DNA of 64,000 nucleotides from Clostridia bacterium (lineage in GTDB: Bacteria; Bacillota; Clostridia; Oscillospirales; CAG-272), in the NCBI GenBank assembly GCA_017503105.1, contig JAFVTS010000010.1:62001-126000 (forward strand), read 5' to 3'. Below the pieces are notes generated by a model. That model worked only from the letters and a program-made list of their open reading frames with translations. It was not told where the DNA came from and searched no databases. Of this stretch, positions 1 to 8,043 are shown piece by piece (position 1 is the stretch's first letter; every line of letters begins with the position of its first letter). The position numbers and the translations under genes are program-made.

Positions 1-351
1 TCAGACTGGGAATACGAGCTCCCCCAAGGATACTGTATAATAAGGGTAAATTCATGTGATATTCACATCGGATCAAATAACGGTGTTAAAGTTGACCGCT
101 TTATAGTGAGTTTTTGCTATAATGACAGATATGTTTGTGCAAAACGTGTTGAAGTTTCTGAAAACGATAGTTATGATGATATAATGTCTATGGTTCCTGA
201 TGATGCATTTTATTGTATAGTTGATACTATAACGAATAAGGTATACGATCGATTAAATACCAAACAGTTCGAAGAGTTGTGTACCGAACTTGAAGTTTAT
301 AATCTGTGCGATTGGATTGATACCACAACAAAGCCCGATGGCGCAAAATAA
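1..351 (+). CDS. Hypothetical protein, 5' truncated by the window edge
   Basis: The frame is open from base 1 to the TAA at 349-351, so the gene begins outside the window and at least 116 residues are visible. The GTG at 106 lies inside this open frame and is not a convincing start. The visible N-terminal part has the pattern W-x-Y-x-L-P-x-G-Y followed by several short beta-like stretches and VDRFIVSFCYNDRY. This recalls small lipoproteins of the DUF3997 type as I remember them, but I cannot confirm the family. The next gene, also a lipoprotein, starts 42 bp downstream on the same strand. The gene is AT-rich compared with the pyr operon. No function can be assigned. Confidence 0.6.
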   Translation, partial: SDWEYELPQGYCIIRVNSCDIHIGSNNGVKVDRFIVSFCYNDRYVCAKRVEVSENDSYDDIMSMVPDDAFYCIVDTITNKVYDRLNTKQFEELCTELEVYNLCDWIDTTTKPDGAK

Positions 352-371
352 CCCAAATGTTGATGTTTCAT

Positions 372-397
372 TATTATAACTACGGAGTGACATATGA
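372..397 (+). repeat. 26-bp repeat, copy 1, overlapping a lipoprotein start
   Basis: This stretch matches 1135-1160 with a single mismatch. It contains the GGAG ribosome binding site and the ATG (394) of the downstream gene. Read in the other frame it encodes YYNYGVTYE, the same peptide that ends the gene remnant before 1157. The repeat therefore probably derives from the 3' end of a coding sequence rather than from a dedicated regulatory site. Confidence 0.7.
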
Positions 398-894
398 AAA
401 AAACGAAAAAAATTGTAGGTTTATTGCTTTTATGCTCAATCTTGTTTTTAAGTTCTTGCGAAAATCCTATCATTTACGAACGACAACCGCAAAGATTTCC
501 GGGATCAAAATGGAAGACAGAAAATGGAGAAATTTCTTTTGTTGTTGAAGCAATCCATTTGCCGCTTCCTCAATTAGCAGGAACTAACGGATATGGCGAT
601 GATCCTAATGTTTATTATTTTGCACAAGGCGAGGTTAATGTAAACGGCGAGAAAATAGGTGTATATTTTGAAAATTTTGCCGGCTCATATGATGTATGCA
701 TCATTTCGAAAGAAATAGAAGAACTTGCTAAAACAACTACAGAATATCTTCATCCCGGAGGGGGAGAAGAGGCAAAATATGTAATTGCTTGGATTGATTG
801 TAATTATAAAAGCAAGAAACGTTTTGATGCTGTAGTGACAGAAAGCAAATATTTTAATGTTGGAGAAAAATTCGTCTTTAGGCGAGTCGATTAA
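394..894 (+). CDS. Small secreted lipoprotein, unknown function
   Basis: The product is 166 residues. It starts with a lysine-rich n-region and a leucine-rich hydrophobic core, then a lipobox L-S-S-C with the lipidated cysteine at residue 22, so it should be anchored to the outer face of the membrane. The mature part is mostly beta-type with alternating polar and aromatic residues. It has no motif I recognise. The start is set by TACGGAGTGACAT just upstream of the ATG, inside a 26-bp repeat also found before the gene at 1157. Its neighbours are other small secreted proteins of unknown role. An immunity or accessory protein of a secreted toxin cassette is possible but unproven. Confidence 0.75.
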   Translation: MKKTKKIVGLLLLCSILFLSSCENPIIYERQPQRFPGSKWKTENGEISFVVEAIHLPLPQLAGTNGYGDDPNVYYFAQGEVNVNGEKIGVYFENFAGSYDVCIISKEIEELAKTTTEYLHPGGGEEAKYVIAWIDCNYKSKKRFDAVVTESKYFNVGEKFVFRRVD

Positions 895-986
895 CAAGCG
901 GATTCCGTCGCCCTCGGGCGTAGCTTTGCGCTCTGTACTTTATGCTTGCAAAGCACGCCTGCCGCAGAAGCTTTAAAGCTTTGGAT

Positions 987-1164
987 TTTATTTTTGGCTT
1001 TGTTTTTGAATGGACAATAAAAGATGATAATGGTGATGATCATTTAGTAAAAATCAGCGAAGCATGCAGATATTAATCCTGGAGATCAAGGAAAATCATG
1101 GCGGCAGTTTTTGTTAGCTGGTGCGTTCGGAAAATATTATAATTACGGAGTGACATATGAGTAA
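987..1164 (+). pseudogene. Frameshifted 3' remnant of a coding sequence
   Basis: Two short frames look protein-like and join by a one-base shift near 1050. The first reads FEWTIKDDNGDDHLVKIS and runs into TAA at 1074. The second, from 1054, contains INPGDQGKSWRQFLLAGAFG and ends in YYNYGVTYE with TAA at 1162-1164. That stop overlaps the ATG at 1157 of the next gene, as in translationally coupled gene pairs. No complete ORF precedes it. I read it as the decayed C-terminal end of a larger protein. The 895-985 stretch holds a GC-richer segment and the palindrome AAGCTTTAAAGCTT, with no gene I can support. Confidence 0.45.
1135..1160 (+). repeat. 26-bp repeat, copy 2
   Basis: Copy 2 of the 372-397 repeat differs by one base. 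Here it still encodes the final residues of the upstream remnant and the overlapping start of the next gene. That suggests this copy is closer to the ancestral arrangement. Confidence 0.7.
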
Positions 1165-1816
1165 AACCAAAAAAATCATACTATTTATTATAACTATTGT
1201 CGTTGTTGCGATTGTAACAGCTTGCTCTTCTTTCTTATATATTTTTGTCAATTCTTCTGACGTATCAACTATTGGCAGGATAGAACACGATCAAAATAGG
1301 TTCAAGCAAGAACTTATAAGTGAAGGTGTATTGGACGAAGAGAGTTTCACATCGTGGATCTCTGCCGATTGGACGTATGAATACGGTACTTTGAAAATTG
1401 AAAAAAATGATTTGGTTGCTACCCTTTACATTGAGGCTCATGTAGATGAGTATATTGTTGATCTTTCATTTTTAAAAAATAGCAGTGCTGAAATAACAAA
1501 TGAAGATAAGCTATTTGTTACGCAAGTTATCGAATGCGCAAAAGTTGTTTTTGAAAACGATAAGTTTTCTGCAGATATGCTTGAAGCAAAATATGATAAA
1601 GGCTATTTGATAGAAAACTTTGATTCGAATTGCGTTCAAGAAGAATCGTTCAAAGCTTGCTACTTGAAGGTGCTTAATGATGATTCCGCGTTGGAAAGTG
1701 CCCCTGTGTATTACAAGTATAAAACCGTAATGCATACCGATAAGATCGTTCTTAAAGAATGTTCTATTCAATATACCCAAAAGGTGTCAGAGGACTTTTA
1801 TGAGGAGGTGAACTGA
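1157..1816 (+). CDS. Membrane-anchored or lipoprotein, unknown function
   Basis: The product is 219 residues with an N-terminal K-rich segment and a hydrophobic stretch at residues 7-31. Cys23 follows T-A and could be a lipobox cysteine, but the hydrophobic run continues past it, so an uncleaved anchor is equally likely. The remainder would be extracellular. It is acidic and beta-rich, with no known motif. The start has a GGAG site inside the 26-bp repeat and overlaps the stop of the upstream remnant. The next gene follows after two bases, so the two are almost certainly co-translated. The base composition is AT-rich. Confidence 0.7.
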   Translation: MSKTKKIILFIITIVVVAIVTACSSFLYIFVNSSDVSTIGRIEHDQNRFKQELISEGVLDEESFTSWISADWTYEYGTLKIEKNDLVATLYIEAHVDEYIVDLSFLKNSSAEITNEDKLFVTQVIECAKVVFENDKFSADMLEAKYDKGYLIENFDSNCVQEESFKACYLKVLNDDSALESAPVYYKYKTVMHTDKIVLKECSIQYTQKVSEDFYEEVN

Positions 1817-1818
1817 AA

Positions 1819-2448
1819 ATGAAATTGTTTAAAAACATTTTTATTTTTCTCCTCGCAGGTATTATAGGAGTAATTGGCGGTTTTAGCATTGCCGTTGGGG
1901 TAGTATCTTATTCGGGTGAATATTCGAAGGTAAACGAATATTCAAAAAAATCCAAAGCAGAGCTTAAAGAGCTTTCGGATTTGTTTGCTTCGTCGGGTTA
2001 CAGTGTGTCAGATATTTCTACTGATGATGAGAAACATATGATTTTCCTCGTATCATCGGGCGAAAAAAGCATTGATATAAGTTCCGCCAATTTAAACGCA
2101 AACGTGGCGGTCACTTATAATTCGGATGGAAGGTCGGTCGAAGTTCGTTTCATTGATAAAATGAGCTCTGAAAGTGAAGCTAATATAACAATTTCCGGAT
2201 ATAAAGGTCTCTTGAGTTTACTTGATACCTTTTATGATGCTAAGGACTTCACTAAGCTGCTTGAACTTTTTGATGCAAGTAAGCTAACGTATGGTAGTAA
2301 TAGTGTATATGAAATTTCTGTTCCTACCGATGCTTATAAAAATTATCGCAATTCGGAAGCTGTAACGGTAAGATACGAACTTCAAAAATCCGATACCGGT
2401 TATAGTTTGCTGTCTTCTGTTTCCGTTCAACTGCCGACAGAAAGTTAA
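1819..2448 (+). CDS. Single-span membrane protein, unknown function
   Basis: The product is 209 residues with one N-terminal transmembrane segment (about residues 6-30, rich in I, G and V) and a long predicted extracellular part rich in Ser, Asp and Tyr. The ribosome binding site GAGGAGG lies inside the end of the preceding gene, and only two bases separate the two. The pair probably forms a membrane-associated unit, but I recognise neither protein. Similar length and topology to the 1157 gene suggest related roles. A hairpin follows the stop codon. Confidence 0.7.
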   Translation: MKLFKNIFIFLLAGIIGVIGGFSIAVGVVSYSGEYSKVNEYSKKSKAELKELSDLFASSGYSVSDISTDDEKHMIFLVSSGEKSIDISSANLNANVAVTYNSDGRSVEVRFIDKMSSESEANITISGYKGLLSLLDTFYDAKDFTKLLELFDASKLTYGSNSVYEISVPTDAYKNYRNSEAVTVRYELQKSDTGYSLLSSVSVQLPTES

Positions 2449-2461
2449 ACGGTTAGTTTAG

Positions 2462-2488
2462 TGCCCGAGAGCCCCGTGCTCTCGGGTG
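2462..2488 (+). terminator. Hairpin after the left-edge gene cluster
   Basis: CCCGAGAG at 2464-2471 pairs perfectly with CTCTCGGG at 2479-2486 around a 7-base loop. Only a weak T-rich tail follows, so it may be an imperfect intrinsic terminator that separates the left cluster from the pyr promoter. Confidence 0.5.
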
Positions 2489-2565
2489 CTTAAATTTCAT
2501 CGAACGCTTTCCCGTTTTTTATGAAGGTGCGTTTTTTCGTTTTTCTTCAAAATGCATTTTTCCTC

Positions 2566-2594
2566 TTGACATTTGCCTTCCTATGTGTTATAAT
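2566..2594 (+). promoter_or_regulatory. Consensus vegetative promoter of the pyr operon
   Basis: TTGACA (2566-2571) and TATAAT (2589-2594) are separated by 17 bp, a perfect sigma-A promoter. Transcription should start near 2601, which gives a leader of about 245 nt before pyrC. Confidence 0.9.
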
Positions 2595-2617
2595 ATTAAA
2601 AAATAAAATCTTTAATT

Positions 2618-2721
2618 CGGTACAGAGATGCCGACAAGGTTTTCTACAAAACGGACGCGCCCTTGCTTGTCGAGGGGGCGGTATTTTGCGGAATCTTGCT
2701 CGGAGCGAGGTTCTTTTTTTT
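2618..2721 (+). promoter_or_regulatory. Transcription attenuator, PyrR-type layout
   Basis: Three alternative structures are visible. A hairpin CGGTA/TGCCG (2618-2633) displays the hexaloop CAGAGA, which fits the CNGNGA loop of PyrR-binding RNAs. Bases 2631-2644 can instead pair with 2691-2703, giving an antiterminator of about 11 bp with small bulges. Bases 2691-2699 and 2705-2713 form a 9-bp terminator hairpin with loop TCGGA, followed by eight T residues (2714-2721). The first hairpin shares 2631-2633 with the antiterminator, and the antiterminator shares its right arm with the terminator. This is the logic of UMP-sensing PyrR attenuation. The bases flanking the hexaloop match the known consensus only in part, and no pyrR gene lies in the window. 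Confidence 0.7.
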
Positions 2722-2844
2722 GCAATTTCGCGGTTGTTTTGAGTGCTTTTTTGTCGAAGCTTATCGTCCTTGTACCGTTTCGCGTTATGTTTTTATAATG
2801 TAATCGCGGCGTATTTTTTATAATAATTAGGAAGGAAGACCGAT

Positions 2845-4104
2845 ATGAAAATCATTTTTAAAGATGCGCTCATATACGATGGCGGAGTTATGAAAAAGCA
2901 GTCCGTGCTTTTTGACGGTACCGCTCTTTGTGCTTTTGATTTTGCCGCTGATTCTATCGGCTGTGCCCGTATTTTCGAAAATACAGTTATTCTTCCCGGT
3001 TTCTGTGATGTGCACGTGCATTTCAGAGAGCCGGGTTTTTCTTATAAAGAAACGATGGAGTCAGGAACTCGCGCGGCTGCCGCGGGCGGTTACACCGCAG
3101 TATGCACTATGCCGAATCTCTCGCCCACGCCCGACACGAGGGAGCATCTCGACGAGCAGCTTGAGGCGATAAGGCGCGCGGGCGGCATCACCGTCATTCC
3201 TTACGGCACCATAACCAAAGCCGAGGCGGGTGAGGAGCTCTCCGATATGGCGGATATGGCGAAGGACGTTGCGGGCTTTTCCGACGACGGACGCGGTGTG
3301 CAGAGCGAGGAGATGATGGAGGCGGCAATGCGCCTTGCGAAATCTCTCGGCAAGCCCATCGTCGCGCACTGCGAGGACAACTCGCTTCTTCGCGGCGGCT
3401 ATATTCACGACGGCGAATACGCGGCGGCACACGGTCACAGAGGAATTTGCTCCGAGAGCGAGTGGGGACCCATCGCAAGAGATATAGAGCTTGTGAAAAA
3501 GACGGGCTGCGCGTACCACGTGTGCCATATTTCAACGAAAGAGAGCGTCGATATAATCAGGCGCGCAAAAGCCGAGGGCGTAGACGTCAGCTGCGAGACG
3601 GGACCGCACTACCTTACCCTTGACGACTCGTGCCTTCTTGAGGACGGCAGGTTTAAGATGAATCCGCCTCTTCGCGCGGCGGAGGACAGGGAAGCGCTCG
3701 TCGCGGGGCTTCTTGACGGGACTGTTGATATGATAGCGACGGACCACGCGCCGCACTCGGCTGAGGAAAAGTCGCGCGGGCTTGAAAAGAGCCTGATGGG
3801 CGTCGTCGGACTTGAAACGGCGTTCCCCGTTCTCTACACCAAGCTCGTAAAGCCCGGGGTGATAAGCCTTGAGGCACTTGCGGAGCTTATGTCGAAAAAG
3901 CCGAGAGAGCGCTTCGGCATCACGTCGGACGCGGGCTTTACCGTCTTTGACGTCGGGGAAGAGTACGAGGTCGACCCCGAAAAGTTCCTTTCCAAGGGCA
4001 AGAGCACACCGTTTGCGGGAATGCGGGTCTTTGGAAAATGTCTTGCGACCGTCACGGGCGGCAGGGCTGTGTATTTAGATGAAAAAATAATAAAAAATAT
4101 ATAA
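2845..4104 (+). CDS. pyrC: Dihydroorotase (class I)
   Basis: This enzyme cyclises N-carbamoyl-aspartate to dihydroorotate, step three of UMP synthesis, in the cytoplasm. The 419-residue protein has the metal-binding motif DVHVHFREPG at residues 55-64, GFSDDG near 144-149 as in class I enzymes, further metal histidines in AHCED and HVCHIS, and ATDHAPHS with the catalytic Asp300. The length fits the 420-430 residue bacterial class I family. The start is set by AGGAAGGA eight bases upstream of the ATG. It is the first gene of the pyr operon, behind the attenuator, with carB 19 bp downstream. Confidence 0.95.
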   Translation: MKIIFKDALIYDGGVMKKQSVLFDGTALCAFDFAADSIGCARIFENTVILPGFCDVHVHFREPGFSYKETMESGTRAAAAGGYTAVCTMPNLSPTPDTREHLDEQLEAIRRAGGITVIPYGTITKAEAGEELSDMADMAKDVAGFSDDGRGVQSEEMMEAAMRLAKSLGKPIVAHCEDNSLLRGGYIHDGEYAAAHGHRGICSESEWGPIARDIELVKKTGCAYHVCHISTKESVDIIRRAKAEGVDVSCETGPHYLTLDDSCLLEDGRFKMNPPLRAAEDREALVAGLLDGTVDMIATDHAPHSAEEKSRGLEKSLMGVVGLETAFPVLYTKLVKPGVISLEALAELMSKKPRERFGITSDAGFTVFDVGEEYEVDPEKFLSKGKSTPFAGMRVFGKCLATVTGGRAVYLDEKIIKNI

Positions 4105-4123
4105 CAAAACGGAGGAAGAAAAA

Positions 4124-7100
4124 ATGAGCAAACGCAAGGATCTGAAAAGAATTATGATAATCGGCTCGGGCCCCATCGTCATCGGACAGGCGGCTGAGTT
4201 CGACTACGCCGGCACGCAGGCGTGCCTCGCTCTTAAAGAGGAGGGCTACGAGGTAATTCTCGTAAACTCCAACCCCGCCACCATAATGACGGACACCACC
4301 ATAGCGGACAAGGTATATATGGAGCCTCTGACGCTTGAATATATCGCGAAGATAATAAGATACGAGCGCCCCGACGCCATAGTTCCCGGCATCGGCGGAC
4401 AGACGGGTCTTAATATGGCTATGCTTCTTGAGAAGAAGGGCGTACTTAAGGAAAGCGGCGTTGAGCTTCTCGGAACGTCCTCGGAAAGTATCGAGCGCGC
4501 AGAGGACAGAGAGCTCTTCAAGGAGCTTTGCGAGTCTATCGGCGAGCCCGTTATCCCCTCCGATATAGCGAATACGGTGGAGCAGGCTGTTGCGGTTGCG
4601 GAGAAGATCGGCTTCCCCGTAGTTCTTCGTCCCGCCTTCACCCTCGGCGGCACGGGCGGCGGCTTTGCTTACGATCTTAAGGAATTGAAGGAGATTGCAA
4701 AGGACGCGCTCTCCGCATCCCCCGTTCACCAGGTTCTCGTTGAGAAGAGCGTGCGCGGCTTCAAGGAGATAGAGTTTGAGGTTATGCGCGACAGCGCAAA
4801 TAACGCCATCACCATCTGCGGAATGGAGAACATAGACCCCGTCGGCGTCCACACGGGCGACAGTATGGTCGTTGCTCCCATTATGACTCTTAACGACCAC
4901 GACCTGAAGATGCTCAACGATTCCGCGATAAAGCTCATAAAGGAGCTTAAGATAGAGGGCGGCTGTAACGTTCAGTTCGCGCTCAATCCCACCTCTTCCG
5001 AATATTATCTTATAGAAGTAAACCCGAGAGTTTCAAGAAGCTCCGCTCTTGCGTCCAAGGCGTCGGGCTATCCGATAGCGAGAGTTACGGCGAAAATAGC
5101 CGTCGGTATGACCCTTGACGAGATAGAGGTAGCGGGCACGAAGGCGTCCTTTGAGCCGAGCCTTGACTACATCGTAGCGAAATTCCCGCGTTTCCCCTTT
5201 GACAAATTCACCTCCGTTCCCAATAAGCTCGGCACTCAGATGAAGGCGACGGGCGAGTGTATGGGCATCGGCTCAAACCTTGAGGAGTGCGTGCTCAAGT
5301 CGGTAAGATCGCTTGAGATCGGCGTTTGCCACCTTCATATGGCGAAGTTTGACAAGAAGACCGATAAGGAAATGCTTTCGTATCTTGAGGAGTTCCACGA
5401 CGATAACGCCTTCGTCATCACCGAGCTGCTTCGCCGCGGCCACACGGTCGAGGAGCTTCACAAGATCACTATGATAACACCCTTCTTCCTTGAGTCATTC
5501 AAGAAGATCACGGATATGGAAAAGACCCTCTCCGAGAACAAGGAGAACGTCGAGGTTCTTAAGACTGCGAAGAAGATGGGCTTCTCCGACAAGTATATCG
5601 CGAAGCTCTGGGGCACCTCGGAGATCTGCGTTGCCGATTTCAGAAAGAAGGCGGGCATCACTCCCGTATTCAAAATGGTTGACACGGCACACGTCGGAGC
5701 TTATATACCCTACTTCTATTCCTCCTACTCGGATGAGAACAAGTCCATCCTTACCGACAGAAAGAAGGTCATCGTTCTCGGCGCGGGTCCCATCCGTATC
5801 GGACAGGGCGTTGAGTTCGACTATTCTACCGTTCACGCGGTAAATACCATACGCAACTCGGGCTACGAGGCTATAATCATAAACAACAACCCCGAGACCG
5901 TTTCGACCGACTACACCTGCTCGGACAAGCTCTATTTCGAGCCCCTTACAACCGAGGACGTAATGAGCGTTATCGAGTTTGAAAAGCCCGAGGGCGTCAT
6001 CGCTTCCCTTGGCGGTCAGACCGCTATAAACCTCGCGGCGCCTCTTGCTGAGCGCGGTGTAAAGATCATCGGCACCGATTGCGAGGCGATAGACAGAGCG
6101 GAGAACCGCGACGCCTTTGAGAAGATCCTTGAGGAGCTCAACATCCCTCAGCCGAAGGGTCAGGCGGTAACGAAGATAGAGGACGGCGTTAAGGTTGCCG
6201 AGAGGATAGGCTACCCCGTTCTCGTTCGTCCCTCCTTCGTCCTCGGAGGAAGAGCTATGCAGCTCGTCGGAAACGAAAAGCAGCTCCGCCACTACCTGAG
6301 AACCGCGGTTGAGATAGACGAGGACAAGCCCGTTCTCGTTGACCACTACATTCAGGGCAAGGAGGTCGAGGTCGACGCCATCTGCGACGGACAGGACGTC
6401 TTCGTCGCGGGTATTATGGAGCTCGTTGAGCGCACGGGCGTTCACTCGGGTGACTCCATCAGCGTTTATCCCTCCTTCTCGATTTCGGACAAGGTAAAGG
6501 GCAAGATACTTTCTTATTCAAAGATGCTCGGTCTTGGTATCGGCATTATCGGTCTTTTCAACATTCAGTTCATCGTTGATGACAAGGAAGACGTTTATAT
6601 CATAGAGGTCAACCCCCGTTCTTCAAGAACCGTTCCCTTCCTCTCGAAGTCCACGGGCTACAGCCTTGCGGACATTGCGACCGAGGTCATCCTCGGCAAG
6701 TCCTTGAAGGAGCTCGGCATCTTCACCCTCTATCCCGAGGAGAAGAAGAGATGGTACTGCAAGGTGCCCGTATTCTCCTACAAGAAGATCAACGGCATCG
6801 ACGCTTACCTCTCACCCGAGATGAAGTCCACGGGCGAGGCTATCGGCTACGACGACGACCTTAACCGCGCGTTCTACAAGGCTCTTCAGGCGTCGGGTAT
6901 GACGGTGCAGAACTACGGCACGGTGCTCGTCACAATCGCAGACGCGGACAAGCCCGAGGCCCTTCCGCTCATCCGCCGTTTCTATAACCTCGGCTTTAAT
7001 ATCGAGGCAACCGAGGGCACGGCGAAGTTCCTTAAGGATAACGGCATCAGAACGAGAGTTAAGCAGAAGATCGGCGAGGGCTCGGACGACATTCCCGAAT

Positions 7101-7297
7101 CGATAAGGGCAGGGCACATTGCTTACGTCATAAACACGAGCGACATCGGCTCCTCCGATCAGCAGAAGGACGGCTACGAGATAAGAAAGCTCGCCGTCGA
7201 AACCAACACCACGATGTTTACATCCCTTGACACGGTAAGAGTTCTTCTTGACGTGCTTGAGGATATAACCATCACTATCTCTACCATCGACGCGTAA
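4124..7297 (+). CDS. carB: Carbamoyl-phosphate synthase large subunit
   Basis: CarB makes carbamoyl phosphate from bicarbonate, ammonia and two ATP. The 1057-residue protein has the usual two homologous halves. The first opens with MIIGSGPIVIGQAAEFDYAG and the second with VIVLGAGPIRIGQGVEFDY near residue 550. Each has an ATP-grasp domain, with the NPR motifs VEVNPRVSRSSAL and VNPRSSRTVPFLSKSTGYS, and a C-terminal MGS-like allosteric domain follows. The enzyme normally takes ammonia from the glutaminase subunit CarA, but no carA lies in this operon or elsewhere in the window. CarA may be encoded at another locus. Confidence 0.97.
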   Translation: MSKRKDLKRIMIIGSGPIVIGQAAEFDYAGTQACLALKEEGYEVILVNSNPATIMTDTTIADKVYMEPLTLEYIAKIIRYERPDAIVPGIGGQTGLNMAMLLEKKGVLKESGVELLGTSSESIERAEDRELFKELCESIGEPVIPSDIANTVEQAVAVAEKIGFPVVLRPAFTLGGTGGGFAYDLKELKEIAKDALSASPVHQVLVEKSVRGFKEIEFEVMRDSANNAITICGMENIDPVGVHTGDSMVVAPIMTLNDHDLKMLNDSAIKLIKELKIEGGCNVQFALNPTSSEYYLIEVNPRVSRSSALASKASGYPIARVTAKIAVGMTLDEIEVAGTKASFEPSLDYIVAKFPRFPFDKFTSVPNKLGTQMKATGECMGIGSNLEECVLKSVRSLEIGVCHLHMAKFDKKTDKEMLSYLEEFHDDNAFVITELLRRGHTVEELHKITMITPFFLESFKKITDMEKTLSENKENVEVLKTAKKMGFSDKYIAKLWGTSEICVADFRKKAGITPVFKMVDTAHVGAYIPYFYSSYSDENKSILTDRKKVIVLGAGPIRIGQGVEFDYSTVHAVNTIRNSGYEAIIINNNPETVSTDYTCSDKLYFEPLTTEDVMSVIEFEKPEGVIASLGGQTAINLAAPLAERGVKIIGTDCEAIDRAENRDAFEKILEELNIPQPKGQAVTKIEDGVKVAERIGYPVLVRPSFVLGGRAMQLVGNEKQLRHYLRTAVEIDEDKPVLVDHYIQGKEVEVDAICDGQDVFVAGIMELVERTGVHSGDSISVYPSFSISDKVKGKILSYSKMLGLGIGIIGLFNIQFIVDDKEDVYIIEVNPRSSRTVPFLSKSTGYSLADIATEVILGKSLKELGIFTLYPEEKKRWYCKVPVFSYKKINGIDAYLSPEMKSTGEAIGYDDDLNRAFYKALQASGMTVQNYGTVLVTIADADKPEALPLIRRFYNLGFNIEATEGTAKFLKDNGIRTRVKQKIGEGSDDIPESIRAGHIAYVINTSDIGSSDQQKDGYEIRKLAVETNTTMFTSLDTVRVLLDVLEDITITISTIDA

Positions 7298-7311
7298 AGG
7301 AGAACGGTTTG

Positions 7312-8043
7312 ATGAAGGACTCCGTTTTTAAGGTTCTTACAAACAAAAAAATAGCAAAAAACACTTATGAAATGACTCTCAGGGGCGACGTGAGCGACAT
7401 CAGCGCCCCGGGTCAGTTCGTGAACGTAAAGCTTGACGGCTTTTATCTTCGCCGTCCGATTTCCGTGTGTAACGTAGAGGGTGACGTTCTCACTCTCATA
7501 TATAAGGCGGTAGGACGCGGAACGGAGCTTATGGCAGAGATGACGGGCGGCGAGGAGCTTCTTACCCTTACGGGTCTTGGCAACGGTTATGACACGAAAA
7601 AGAGCGGAGATAAGCCTCTTCTTGTCGGCGGTGGCGCAGGCGTGCCTCCTATGTACCTTCTTTGCCGAGAGCTCGTAAAGGAGGGCAAGCATCCGACGGT
7701 CATTCTCGGCTTCGGCTCTTCTGACGAGGTCTTTTACGAGGATGAGTTTAAGGCTCTCGGCGCAGAGGTCATAGTCACTACCGTCGACGGCTCTTACGGA
7801 ATAAAGGGCTTCGTTACCGACGCGTTTTCGGGTCTTTCTCCGACGTACTTCTACACCTGCGGTCCTGAGCCAATGCTGAAGGCTGTGTACGATAAGTCGG
7901 AATGCTCGGGCAGCTTCTCATTCGAGGAGCGTATGGGATGCGGCTTCGGCGCTTGTATGGGCTGCTCTTGCAAAACGAAATACGGAAACAAGCGCATCTG
8001 CCGCGACGGCCCCGTGCTTGAAAAGGAGGAGATAATATGGTAA
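7312..8043 (+). CDS. pyrK: Dihydroorotate dehydrogenase B, electron-transfer subunit
   Basis: PyrK carries FAD and a [2Fe-2S] cluster and passes electrons from PyrD to NAD+. The 243-residue protein has an N-terminal flavin-binding barrel with LRRPISVC, a Rossmann-like NAD domain starting at LLVGGGAGVPP, and a C-terminal cysteine cluster CGFGACMGCSC followed by CRDGPV that ligates the cluster. I prefer the ATG at 7312, nine bases after AAAGGAG, over the in-frame TTG at 7309. It overlaps pyrD by 7 bp, which fits equimolar synthesis of the two partners. Confidence 0.95.
   Translation: MKDSVFKVLTNKKIAKNTYEMTLRGDVSDISAPGQFVNVKLDGFYLRRPISVCNVEGDVLTLIYKAVGRGTELMAEMTGGEELLTLTGLGNGYDTKKSGDKPLLVGGGAGVPPMYLLCRELVKEGKHPTVILGFGSSDEVFYEDEFKALGAEVIVTTVDGSYGIKGFVTDAFSGLSPTYFYTCGPEPMLKAVYDKSECSGSFSFEERMGCGFGACMGCSCKTKYGNKRICRDGPVLEKEEIIW

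Noticed and set aside
357-548. 63-codon ORF before and inside the first lipoprotein gene
   Set aside because: It overlaps the lipoprotein in another frame, has no ribosome site, and is explained by the repeated gene-tail peptide at 372-397.
2521-2742. 73-codon ORF in the pyr leader
   Set aside because: It spans the consensus promoter and the attenuator, and its codon use looks random.
3061-3528. Antisense ORFs within pyrC and carB (for example 5495-6445)
   Set aside because: They lie entirely inside strongly supported genes and have shadow-type composition rich in Arg, Leu and Val, without ribosome sites.
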